In this document: one piece after another, positions 7,001 to 12,251 of the stretch | How the letters are laid out: every line of letters begins with the position of its first letter | Position numbering within the stretch: the stretch's first letter is position 1 | From: Bacteroidota bacterium | GTDB lineage: Bacteria; Bacteroidota; Ignavibacteria; Kapaibacteriales; UBA2268 | DNA length: 12,251 nucleotides | Assembly: GCA_017428585.1 (NCBI GenBank) | Contig: JAFRQN010000048.1 | Coordinates: forward strand, 1 to 12,251 | Direction: 5' to 3' | Program-made: the position numbers and the translations under genes | Notes under the pieces: generated by a model | Told to the model about the DNA's origin: nothing | Databases searched by the model: none | Seen by the model: only the letters and a program-made list of their open reading frames with translations

Positions 7001-9616
7001 GATACTATTAAAGCTAACAACCCACCACGTGATGGTGCAAGAGGTTATGTAGTATTAAAAGGTTTACCAATTAACCCTTATATTGTACCAGGTGGTGAAC
7101 CTGTAAGAGTTACAGCATTCAATTATCCTCCAGGTACTTTGATGATTGACTCAATGAGAGCAGCTGGATTAAGTGATGATATTATTAAGAGATATTATCA
7201 AACATTCCCTAAATACTTTAACACACCATTCTATTATGGTGCAAATAGTGATAATCCATCAAGCGATACATTGGCAAGATTCTTACAACAAGATACTTTA
7301 GGATTTGGCAAAGATAAATTCAGAGCAGTTGCTGATGATATTTATATCTTTGTTATGGATAGTTTACCACGTTTCATCGCTTATGATGTAACAGGTGGTG
7401 CAGTTCCTGAAACATTTACAATTAAAGAAGACTTTAATAAGAATACAACAATTGATGTTAATTATGATTGGACTAAATTCCAAGCTGGTATAAATTCAGA
7501 AGGAAAGATTCGTGCAAACTTAACTGACAGATTGAGATTCAAAGTTGATATTAATACAGATGACGAGTTACAAGATGCTACAGCAGAAGAAAAAGGTTGG
7601 GACTTCCGTTATGGTAGAACAGCTTATTCATTCGCTAATCTTGCTAACAACGGTGGTGAAATTGTTATAGTTGATACTTTAACAAAGAAAGATGGTGCTA
7701 ATATCATTTCTCAAATGAAACCAGCATGGATGGACAATAAATATTTCATGACTTATGAAGATTATACTAAAGATGATCCTAATTTAGTTGACTTCCAAGT
7801 AAGAGGTCAAATGAACATTAGAATCGACAGAGATGAAGCTCTTGGTTTATTGAAATATGATGTATTAAATAGTCCAGATAGAGAAGTTTACAACACTGAT
7901 ACAGTATTTGGCTTAGTAGTAAATGATGGTCATGGTGGACTTTCAACTAAACTTTATGATGTTTATATTAACTTCCAACCAACTATTATTACTGAATCAT
8001 TGCCAAGTGCAACAGAAACAGTTGATTATAACCCAAGTCTCTTAGATACAGTAGGTGCAAGAATAACAGTATTTGATCCAAATGCTGATCAATATCATAA
8101 ATTTGAATTATTGTATCCTGGTGTACCAGTAGCATTGAATGAAGGGTCTGATATATTATACCTTGATCCATTCTTCAAGGATGAAATGACACCTATCGAT
8201 CTTTCAACAATGAAGACTACTCCAACTTGGTTAAAGATTGATGAAGATTCAGGTATTCTTTATGGTATTCCTGATTTAGTTACAGACTTAAATAATACAA
8301 AAGTTACAGTTACAGTTTTAGTAAAAGATGAAGATGGCTTATTTGCTATTAAACAATTAGAATTAAATGTTAATACTAAGAATATGCCTCCATCTATCGC
8401 AATTGCACCAATGTTAGATTGTTTAGTTTCTGGTCAAGAAATAGACGAAGATGTTGTTGTTTATGATAGAGATCTTTTAAGAGATGGTGATGCTTCTAAA
8501 TTAGAAACAGTTACATTATCTGTTGAATATCCTGCTTCATTATCAATAACACCAAGTACAATTACTGGTCCTTTAACTTCAGATTCAGTTGTAGTTAAAT
8601 TGACAAGTAACGGTCCATTTAACTTCGATCCTGCTGATGTAATTGATGGTAGAATAGATGTTGCTATTAAAGTTGTTGACAAAGCTGGTGCTTCTCAAAC
8701 ATTAGTATTCAAGATAAGAGTTTCTGATGATGTTGACTTCTTATCAAATATTACTGTTATCAATGCTAGAAATTCTTCTAAGACATTAAGCTGGGGTACT
8801 GCAAGAAACGCAACAACTGGTGATGGTCTTGACGGTCAAGCTGTTGGTAGATTAGATGAAAACTATTGCGAAATAGAAATTCCTCATATTCCACCACAAG
8901 ACGTATTTGATGCAAGATGGTCTATTACTTATACAAATGGTACTTATAGAAACATATTCCCAAGTGCTAAAGCTGGAAGCAACCAAACATTACATAGATA
9001 TAAAGGTATATTCCAACCAGGTGGTGAAACTGGACAAACTTCAGCATTCTATCCTATTACTTTAAGATGGGACCCAGCTACAGTACCAGCAATTGATGCT
9101 TCAAATAACCCACAAGGTTCTACTTGGAGACTTATTGATGGTGGTACAAATGGTAACTATTTCTCAATTAATATGCACAACGTTGCTTCAAGAAATATAA
9201 GCTCTGTTGCTCAATTTAGAGAAAATAGTGATGGTACAGTTGAAATAATTATTACTGATCCAAGAATAACTTCATTCCATATCACTCATGATTGGTATTC
9301 AGGAGTTAATGATGCTGAAAATGGTATTGTTGCAACATCACTCAATGCTATTTCTCCAAACCCAGCTGGTATAAATCAAGATAAAGTTAATATTAGCTTT
9401 GATGTTGAAAAAGCTGGTAATGTTTACATTGAAGTATTTAATGAATTAGGTGAAAAAGTAGCTACTGTTGTTGATGATTATTTCAATGCAGGACACTACG
9501 ATGTGGCATTTACATTACGTGACTTAAAGGGTACTAAACTTTCAAGTGGTGCATACAGTGTAAGATTAACTTCAGGTATGACTACAAGTACAAAGCAATT
9601 AATCGTATTAAACTAA
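1016..9616 (+). CDS. giant T9SS-exported beta-helix/propeller surface protein
   Basis: This protein has 2866 residues, about 315 kDa, with the start chosen at 1016. Residues 1-24 are a Sec signal peptide (MKRF..., hydrophobic core, cleavage likely after GQA). Residues about 275-830 carry FxxN plus GGA[ILV] motifs of the chlamydial Pmp type, typical of right-handed parallel beta-helices. Residues about 915-1220 are a Ycf48/BNR-like propeller with TxDGGxxW motifs. Residues about 1237-1400 resume helix-like repeats and end in a NYWG rung typical of beta-helix C-termini. Residues about 1400-2270 are unrecognised, probably beta sandwiches (one part, TYTWSVGDNSG, looks PKD-like). Residues about 2285-2462 look cadherin/Ig-like (VVNDGHGG, and PTWLKIDEDSGILYGIPD). 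Residues 2775-2866 form a T9SS type A sorting domain (ISPNPAG, LGEKV, SSGAYSVRLTSG). Such domains send cargo across the outer membrane and are then removed. Adhesion or matrix roles are plausible but not shown. No catalytic motif was recognised and the frame is intact. Confidence 0.97.
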   Translation: MKRFIRLCFMTVVLSIFALNIGQAQKPQQYVSGTIKANEVMIFLKDNVYVIDQELNIKGTLIIEPGTEIYQYDNGRIVVAAGGRLIADGLASATAKEPVSPKVLYPASTGGLEYADLRYFLYPFYEGNDPAATKTAGIANLSSRERTIHPLKYNHIFNVLLDVDNRRIVNIVDPNDWTTDNITAGPAGEFNSYSYTANAAGNLVVVPYETAIMFMAARMNLDPNLNPLLKTNPWTRGNGANVNVTPGKITFKGQPENNMSREWGHIVVMPGARAAFFRNCTFENFKKDTTVDRVAYYKDENRNELTVPTLSATELDELNKVILNMTNGGGGAITTFSSRTWLIGCEFNNNFARNRGGAVQILQSPTSYYYANMQVNSADTLGIPVYSNNKNLRVVDPNSDSTSVMARHKGYPQIDNIDSRNAEFFNNDAARVAWDDARLAGFLGRFRNLTFNSNMVRVAVTEPMQVDGKTIVQDNLDKSPEYPLPWGNMAYGGAVYVAGQPSEEYRQVEFGFGINDSINIDGYYINPNGKGEIDAITFSGNRAVNLQNSLNSNGAKGGAIYVGSNTSLIVAGAFEDNRAEAKFLVNEKTSYDNGTSYALGGAIYANNQSTGRLQVRGGKNRDEVVGGKVSNRNWTIFENNYAGAGGAIYVDNSADEIMSPVIGGSDSKAFNNEFGYRIVFKNNFAQAAGGAVFTRRNTRITGSGGRLSDYNYSPQDMVVFENNYAGFSGGALQIDIPNAQQNIARPHLRIANIIRAEFRNNVVGKDVISDLYREIRGGGAIYTLNADLNVVKAVKIAENKAYNGNGGGILAASPFSANKRMFLTDLDRVEYDADCYFDADGKRLPLGVEPVATNYTSVNAPFVYGENYPADVAANENIKEGIIATTRMLTIFDKNEANVIDSIADYQVTNFGATQMSKGYVMPVTDFNDQYWFDANTGLLAGTSGYLIKAFKENNKWKWENIDVGDGYSYNALCFTSPMTGFIGDNYGNIKKTTDGGATWKTVYSVNLSVESIRDIAFSGSSKGVAVTKNGNILVTSDGGENWVKYNYSQYVNNLVGAAWVTSSIGFVAGDKGLVLKTTDGGATWDVQTIPGVTDDLTKILFTSTTNGYVIGKNGAIASTVDGGNTWNVITGQIPTGVNLTAIHFYGQQYGYVATSNGEMYVTKDAGATWEALGIANGREILSIYFTNMNTGFITGNNAVVKKTTDGGLTWEVVIPADAASPLGGSPRLHANIPSMPENGIGLGGALFIVDEQKLDRIYRTDSLKFNRVRFTDNFAFSGSAIYSDNYDLKLVLNRSLVIGNKTDDRNDIGRHQNAINGPYNTNLAYNEQNLASSDLVAATIYGELQGPLPNSIFSTAANSIYGNDARFLIRLPDAPNTKGIMAGQNFLGSGGTDTLRGNYWGRTEANVILNVLHNISNHSGNGLAKSQFETFFVEYGDNNYLPFYHQQDGVDLRKQGPFEWNTTDYQEVRVTNKYHYTAINLDNQPNDVNAAADYTIPERYLFSGRVYDIYDKGTDIKTADYTRRRMVPIEDFAVGNPVFLKTYQDENDVRTAVEKKTKYVKRWKRNPEYANALLPNGNPEFPEIYAMQGLWKPMYSKETEGYTKADGTVVPPDNIPRYYHPLAMPLYLETQVNFDGEYVQSNWDYEHQAETVFFIINETTTDYIRVTLKQVPNRNDSSVWDNDLFRATVFFVPDSTNRSDGLARRNSENLLNLGSNGTFPFNSDPDAGAGGSASASLLQKLCPRNVSLDDAAHNEDFAALTGRKYITASTNSPRDYHLGGIADIYSNRRIDDNGKRVKKMPDDNIFDPAADNSYNAYFAGERFGTLPVNKGDVIRVVSRNVLWKEGVEKAYDGGLVFIITDGPEIPVFTGDIVMFGTDSLNPYMKGVDGSYPPIYNKIRPDLTGAIGDTAVYKTELLNKVFVQTDRNYPAYSGTYSNPTLPDNVRGTDSILTITAIDRNEFYDPRVEFWKDRYTDLTYTWSVGDNSGLKYWLMADTIKANNPPRDGARGYVVLKGLPINPYIVPGGEPVRVTAFNYPPGTLMIDSMRAAGLSDDIIKRYYQTFPKYFNTPFYYGANSDNPSSDTLARFLQQDTLGFGKDKFRAVADDIYIFVMDSLPRFIAYDVTGGAVPETFTIKEDFNKNTTIDVNYDWTKFQAGINSEGKIRANLTDRLRFKVDINTDDELQDATAEEKGWDFRYGRTAYSFANLANNGGEIVIVDTLTKKDGANIISQMKPAWMDNKYFMTYEDYTKDDPNLVDFQVRGQMNIRIDRDEALGLLKYDVLNSPDREVYNTDTVFGLVVNDGHGGLSTKLYDVYINFQPTIITESLPSATETVDYNPSLLDTVGARITVFDPNADQYHKFELLYPGVPVALNEGSDILYLDPFFKDEMTPIDLSTMKTTPTWLKIDEDSGILYGIPDLVTDLNNTKVTVTVLVKDEDGLFAIKQLELNVNTKNMPPSIAIAPMLDCLVSGQEIDEDVVVYDRDLLRDGDASKLETVTLSVEYPASLSITPSTITGPLTSDSVVVKLTSNGPFNFDPADVIDGRIDVAIKVVDKAGASQTLVFKIRVSDDVDFLSNITVINARNSSKTLSWGTARNATTGDGLDGQAVGRLDENYCEIEIPHIPPQDVFDARWSITYTNGTYRNIFPSAKAGSNQTLHRYKGIFQPGGETGQTSAFYPITLRWDPATVPAIDASNNPQGSTWRLIDGGTNGNYFSINMHNVASRNISSVAQFRENSDGTVEIIITDPRITSFHITHDWYSGVNDAENGIVATSLNAISPNPAGINQDKVNISFDVEKAGNVYIEVFNELGEKVATVVDDYFNAGHYDVAFTLRDLKGTKLSSGAYSVRLTSGMTTSTKQLIVLN
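1841..3456 (+). repeat. Pmp-like FxxN / GGA[ILV] repeat region inside the giant gene
   Basis: About ten imperfect protein repeats pair an FxxN motif with a following GGA[ILV] motif. Examples are FNNNFARNRGGAV, FSGNRA...GGAIYV, FEDNRA...GGAIYA, FENNYAGAGGAIYV, FKNNFAQAAGGAVF, FENNYAGFSGGAL and FRNNV...GGGAIY. In chlamydial polymorphic membrane proteins these motifs mark turns of a parallel beta-helix. At DNA level the 16-mer GGTGGTGCAATCTATG occurs identically at 2684, 2813 and 2948, spaced 129 and 135 bp (43 and 45 codons). Confidence 0.88.
3992..4015 (+). repeat. 24-bp direct repeat, copy 1 (propeller blade)
   Basis: This 24-base stretch encoding TTDGGATW is identical at every base to 4247-4270. 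Both copies use GGC GGT for the Gly pair, while the other four blades with the same motif use different codons (for example GGT GGT). The copies are 255 bp apart, which equals two blades. Confidence 0.9.
4247..4270 (+). repeat. 24-bp direct repeat, copy 2 (propeller blade)
   Basis: This is the second copy of the blade segment at 3992-4015, identical over 24 bases including synonymous positions. The preceding codons also resemble each other (AAG AAA versus TTA AAG). Shared codons suggest a fairly recent two-blade duplication or gene conversion rather than protein-level constraint alone. Confidence 0.9.
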
Positions 9617-9621
9617 TTTTG
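9614..9621 (+). promoter_or_regulatory. candidate -7 element TAATTTTG over the stop codon of the giant gene
   Basis: TAATTTTG fits TAnnTTTG at all fixed positions and includes the TAA stop of the giant gene. Transcription would start near 9628, the first base of the 12-bp hairpin, giving the next gene a leader that begins with that hairpin. No -33 TTG element is evident at the right distance, and such octamers arise by chance in AT-rich DNA. Confidence 0.25.
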
Positions 9622-9627
9622 AATTAA

Positions 9628-9656
9628 AAACTGGTGCTTCTCGTAAGCACCAGTTT
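9628..9656 (+). terminator. perfect 12-bp hairpin between the two T9SS cargo genes
   Basis: AAACTGGTGCTT (9628-9639) and AAGCACCAGTTT (9645-9656) form an uninterrupted 12-bp stem with a CTCGT loop, 11 bp after the stop of the giant gene. On the + strand the stem ends in TTT followed by ATAAAA, a weak U-tract. On the - strand the equivalent tail is a run of five T, so the element may act in both directions. It most likely ends or attenuates transcription of the giant gene. An mRNA-stabilising role as a 3' end or 5' leader structure is an alternative. Confidence 0.75.
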
Positions 9657-9686
9657 ATAAAACCAAAAAAACATTTTAAAATAAAT

Positions 9687-9691
9687 GGAGA
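9687..9691 (+). promoter_or_regulatory. Shine-Dalgarno GGAGA for the 789-residue protein
   Basis: GGAGA lies 8 bases before the ATG at 9700 in an otherwise A-rich leader, a standard spacing. It supports the start at 9700, which also opens directly onto a good signal peptide. Confidence 0.7.
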
Positions 9692-9699
9692 AATAAAAA

Positions 9700-12069
9700 A
9701 TGAGAAAATATTTCTTATATATGCTAAGCATTGCTGTTGTTACTTGTTTCTTCTTAACTGGACAACAATCAAATGCACAAGTATATAAACAATTCGAAGG
9801 TATTGGTACTTATAGAAATGAGTTGCCATACGACGAATTAGTAAAAGGAAAAACAGAAATATCTGAAGATGATTTCGTATTACCTCCAAATAATCAAAAA
9901 GATCTTGAATTAAATGATGGTTATTACGAATTACCTTTAGGATTTACTTATCGATATAATGGTGTTGATTATACAAGAGTATGGATTTCTATTAATGGTT
10001 TTATTACATTTGATCAACCACCTTCATTAGTTGAAGTTGCAAGAGATCCAGAAGGTTTATTCCGTATAGATAATTCTACTCCAAATAATATTATAGCTCC
10101 TTTCTGGGGTGACCATAAATATCGTTCTTCTAAGGAAGTTGCTAATGCAACTCCAAAGAATAAATATGCACAATCACATATTAATTATAAGGAAGGAACT
10201 TATAAATTAGAATTGCCTGATGGTAGTGTTGTTACTCGTAAAAATATGTTAATTGAATGGGAAAACTTGAATATATGTTATGCAGATACTATAGCAGGTG
10301 TTCCTGTTGAATATCCAGGTAACGTTGCAAGTTTTATTCTTATAATTTACCAAGGTGCTAATGATATTGATTCAAAACAAGGTAACATAGAATTTAAGTA
10401 TGATTTCTTCGGTCCAATACCAACTCAAGCAGTATCTTCTGAAAAGAGTAATGTCTTAAGAGCTTCTGTAGGATTTAAAGGTGCTGGTTTTGGTTTAGGT
10501 GATAGAGCAGACTATATTAATGAATTATATAATGGTCGTTATGGTGGTTCTGATCCTTTACCAGCTGATGAAACTTTACAACATTCATCTACTAAATTAT
10601 GTGAACTCATGCCTCCATCAGGAAGTAATGACTATTCTATTTTAGCTTACTCTGTTTATTCAGTAACTGATGCAAGAACTTGGGGTGATGGTGATGCTGA
10701 TATGTCTAAAGCAGATGGTGGTAGACACTATAACTTCAGAGAAAAACAAAATGTTTATGTTAACATTAATGATGTTAGAACTATCATGAGATCTGTTGTT
10801 ACTGGTATTAAATTAGACTCTGCTTATGCAGAAGCTGCTTACCATGCAGATGTTCATCATGACGGTAGATATTATTATCTTGTTCATAAAAATGAAAACA
10901 ATGTTATTAATGTTGTAACAGAAGGTTATCAAAAGAGTGATGAAAATGGATATGTTGTAGATGATGATGGTAATCCTGTTTATTGTACTGATACTTTCTA
11001 TATTAAGAAAGCTTTACCACATGAAGGTGGTTTTGGTTTCTTACCATATTATGGTCAAAATGACAATATTATGTACGTTGAATTCCCAGAAAGTGGAATT
11101 TCAGGAACTGTTACTCTTGTAAATCCAGATGCTCCAGAAGATGACTATACTTTATTAGTTGCAAAAGTAAGAGATACTGATTTAGAATATATTCAAGTAG
11201 ACTCATTAGTAAGTAGAAGAGCTATGAGAATAAGCTTGAAGAAACGTGTTAATTGGCGTTCTCAAAATATAGCAGAAGAATTGCCTCCACTTATCACAGA
11301 TTATCGTAAACAATTATTATGGGAAGCAGATGAAAAAGATGCATCTCTTATCCTTAGTTATTTAGGTGCTAAGATTCCTTTCTTACCTTGGACTCATGAT
11401 AATGTTGTTTTCAATAAGAGTAAAATAGGTGCAGGTGAAGAATTTGCTACTTCAATTAAATTTGATAACGTTGTTAAAACAAGCGCAAATACTTACAAAG
11501 TTCCTGTTTATGTAAATGGAATTGTAAATGGTGCAGTTTCTTCTAGATTTACATTAAATAATGTAGACATAATCAATGTTGAACCAGCAAATGCTGATGT
11601 ATTCGTTGATTTCTCTAATGAAACTAAGATCGTTGTTCTTGCAGGTGAAGGTTACTTCAATGCAAATGAACCTGTTGCTTATGTAACAGTTAATACTGAA
11701 AATAATGAATTAGTTGCTAATGAAGTTAGATATGATGGTGAAAATGTTTCTAATATAGTTAAGAAACTTAATAATAATGTAGAATTAGACGGATTTGATG
11801 TATTAGCTCAAAATATGCCTAATCCTGTAACTAACTACACTACATTTATTGTTAATCTTGAAGCTGATGGTAACTATTCATTAGTTATTACTGATATGTT
11901 AGGTAACGTAGTTAAAACAATTCAAAACGGTAATATGAAGGCTGGAACTTCTACTTTCAATTGGGATTGTACAAATGAAAACGGTGAAGCTGTTTCTAAT
12001 GGTACATATATCTATCGTTTGATTGGAAATGGAAATGTTCTTACTAAGAGATTAGTTCTTTCTAAATAG
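9700..12069 (+). CDS. T9SS-sorted protein with nidogen-like, dockerin-like and cohesin-like modules
   Basis: This 789-residue protein starts with a Sec signal peptide at residues 1-26 (MRKYFLY..., cleavage likely after SNA). Residues about 75-270 resemble the nidogen-like extracellular region common in T9SS cargo: LPLGFTYRYNGVDYTRVWIS, then NGFITF, NNIIAPFWGD, GNIEFKYDFFG and a SVGFKGAG segment. From 328, WGDGDAD...VYVNINDVRTIMRSVVTG reads as a first dockerin-like repeat with an insertion. ADVHHDGRYY (about 381-390) reads as the calcium loop of a second repeat, whose helix DASLILSYLGAKIPFLPW appears only at 547-564. Residues about 565-694 are cohesin-like beta sequence (YKVPVYVNG, AVSSRFTLNNV, IVVLAGEGYFNANEPVAYV). 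Residues 701-789 are a T9SS type A sorting domain (LAQNMPNPVTNYT, SLVITDMLGNVVKTI, SNGTYIYRL, KRLVLSK). Its role is probably structural or adhesive at the surface; no enzyme motif was recognised. It follows the giant gene by 83 bp across a hairpin, so it may have its own transcript. Confidence 0.95.
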   Translation: MRKYFLYMLSIAVVTCFFLTGQQSNAQVYKQFEGIGTYRNELPYDELVKGKTEISEDDFVLPPNNQKDLELNDGYYELPLGFTYRYNGVDYTRVWISINGFITFDQPPSLVEVARDPEGLFRIDNSTPNNIIAPFWGDHKYRSSKEVANATPKNKYAQSHINYKEGTYKLELPDGSVVTRKNMLIEWENLNICYADTIAGVPVEYPGNVASFILIIYQGANDIDSKQGNIEFKYDFFGPIPTQAVSSEKSNVLRASVGFKGAGFGLGDRADYINELYNGRYGGSDPLPADETLQHSSTKLCELMPPSGSNDYSILAYSVYSVTDARTWGDGDADMSKADGGRHYNFREKQNVYVNINDVRTIMRSVVTGIKLDSAYAEAAYHADVHHDGRYYYLVHKNENNVINVVTEGYQKSDENGYVVDDDGNPVYCTDTFYIKKALPHEGGFGFLPYYGQNDNIMYVEFPESGISGTVTLVNPDAPEDDYTLLVAKVRDTDLEYIQVDSLVSRRAMRISLKKRVNWRSQNIAEELPPLITDYRKQLLWEADEKDASLILSYLGAKIPFLPWTHDNVVFNKSKIGAGEEFATSIKFDNVVKTSANTYKVPVYVNGIVNGAVSSRFTLNNVDIINVEPANADVFVDFSNETKIVVLAGEGYFNANEPVAYVTVNTENNELVANEVRYDGENVSNIVKKLNNNVELDGFDVLAQNMPNPVTNYTTFIVNLEADGNYSLVITDMLGNVVKTIQNGNMKAGTSTFNWDCTNENGEAVSNGTYIYRLIGNGNVLTKRLVLSK

Positions 12070-12087
12070 GTTTCGAGCAATTGTTTT

Positions 12088-12251
12088 ATGATGAAATATA
12101 TTATTTCAACAACCATGATGATTTGGCTGCTGCTTTTATGCAGCAGCCAGGTAATGGTTGCTAATAATACAATAGTTCCAAAATTAGTATTAAATAAAAC
12201 AGAAATAGATTATTGTAGTGAAAGTACAACAGCAAAAGAATTTGTTATTTC
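12088..12251 (+). CDS. partial exported protein, 5' end only
   Basis: An open frame from ATG 12088 (or 12091) runs 54 codons to the window edge without a stop. It begins MMKYIISTTMMIWLLLLCSS, a plausible signal peptide, with likely cleavage after QVMVA. A Cys follows four Leu, but Leu at -1 does not fit a lipobox, so a lipoprotein is unlikely. The mature start (NNTIVPKLVLNKTEIDYCSE) resembles the opening strand of an Ig-like or choice-of-anchor type domain, which is only a guess. It starts 18 bp after the previous stop with at best a weak GAG at 12075-12077 as ribosome site, so it is probably in the same operon and may be a third surface-protein gene. The signal-peptide codons (CTG CTG, AGC AGC CAG) differ from those of its neighbour. 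Confidence 0.75.
   Translation, partial: MMKYIISTTMMIWLLLLCSSQVMVANNTIVPKLVLNKTEIDYCSESTTAKEFVI
12110..12160 (+). other. strong two-part stem-loop within the 5' coding region of the partial gene
   Basis: GGCTGCTGC (12125-12133) and GCAGCAGCC (12140-12148) form a perfect GC-rich 9-bp stem with a TTTTAT loop. Outside it, CAACCAT (12110-12116) and ATGGTTG (12154-12160) form a second perfect 7-bp stem separated by an internal loop of 8 and 5 bases. The structure lies entirely within the signal-peptide codons, about 40 bases after the previous stop. No T-run follows, so it is not a typical terminator. It may be an attenuator, a translation-control hairpin or an mRNA stabiliser. Confidence 0.7.

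Noticed and set aside
5652..8682. Other short frames within the giant gene (5652-5846 +, 6621-6827 -, 7989-8171 -, 8461-8682 -)
   Set aside because: All lie inside the intact 2866-residue frame, with no ribosome site, domain or composition supporting them.
12088..12251. Partial last gene as a lipoprotein
   Set aside because: The Cys follows Leu-Leu-Leu, which lacks the small residue normally at -1 of a lipobox. A signal peptidase I site after QVMVA is a better fit.

Overview
The window is an AT-rich, single-strand stretch that looks like a member of the Bacteroidota or a sister lineage (Ignavibacteria/Kapabacteria/Chlorobi side of the FCB group). The reasons are two consecutive large secreted proteins ending in type IX secretion system (T9SS, Por) C-terminal sorting domains, Ycf48-type propeller blades and dockerin/cohesin-like modules in T9SS cargo, a perfect TAnnTTTG (Bacteroidota-type -7) element upstream of the largest gene, a tRNA without an encoded CCA end, and strong use of AGA/CGT, GGT, TTA and AAT codons. 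The exact lineage cannot be fixed from this sequence alone.

Layout, all on the + strand: tRNA-Arg(CCG) at 14-87; a short AT-rich gap with a small hairpin; a 242-residue membrane-anchored TPR protein (177-905); a 110-bp gap with a palindrome and a candidate promoter; one giant gene (1016-9616, 2866 residues, start moved from the upstream in-frame ATG at 959); a gap with a perfect 12-bp hairpin; a 789-residue T9SS cargo protein (9700-12069); and, 18 bp later, the first 54 codons of another probably exported protein that runs off the window end.

The giant protein is a modular, probably cell-surface or secreted protein: signal peptide, a right-handed parallel beta-helix built from Pmp-like FxxN/GGA[ILV] repeats, a seven-bladed Ycf48/BNR-type propeller inserted into that helix, a resumed helix, about 870 residues of unrecognised probably beta-rich sequence, cadherin/Ig-like modules, and a T9SS sorting domain. 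The second protein has a nidogen-like N-terminal region, dockerin-like repeats broken up by insertions, a cohesin-like domain and a T9SS sorting domain. The inferred common theme is export through Sec, then T9SS, to the cell surface, with the TPR protein plausibly acting at the inner membrane on the periplasmic side. No T9SS machinery, mobile element, CRISPR array or rRNA is visible. No gap exceeds 300 bases without a gene.

The points most worth a second look are the propeller-in-beta-helix architecture, the interrupted dockerin next to a cohesin-like domain in one chain, and the strong stem-loop inside the signal-peptide codons of the last, partial gene.
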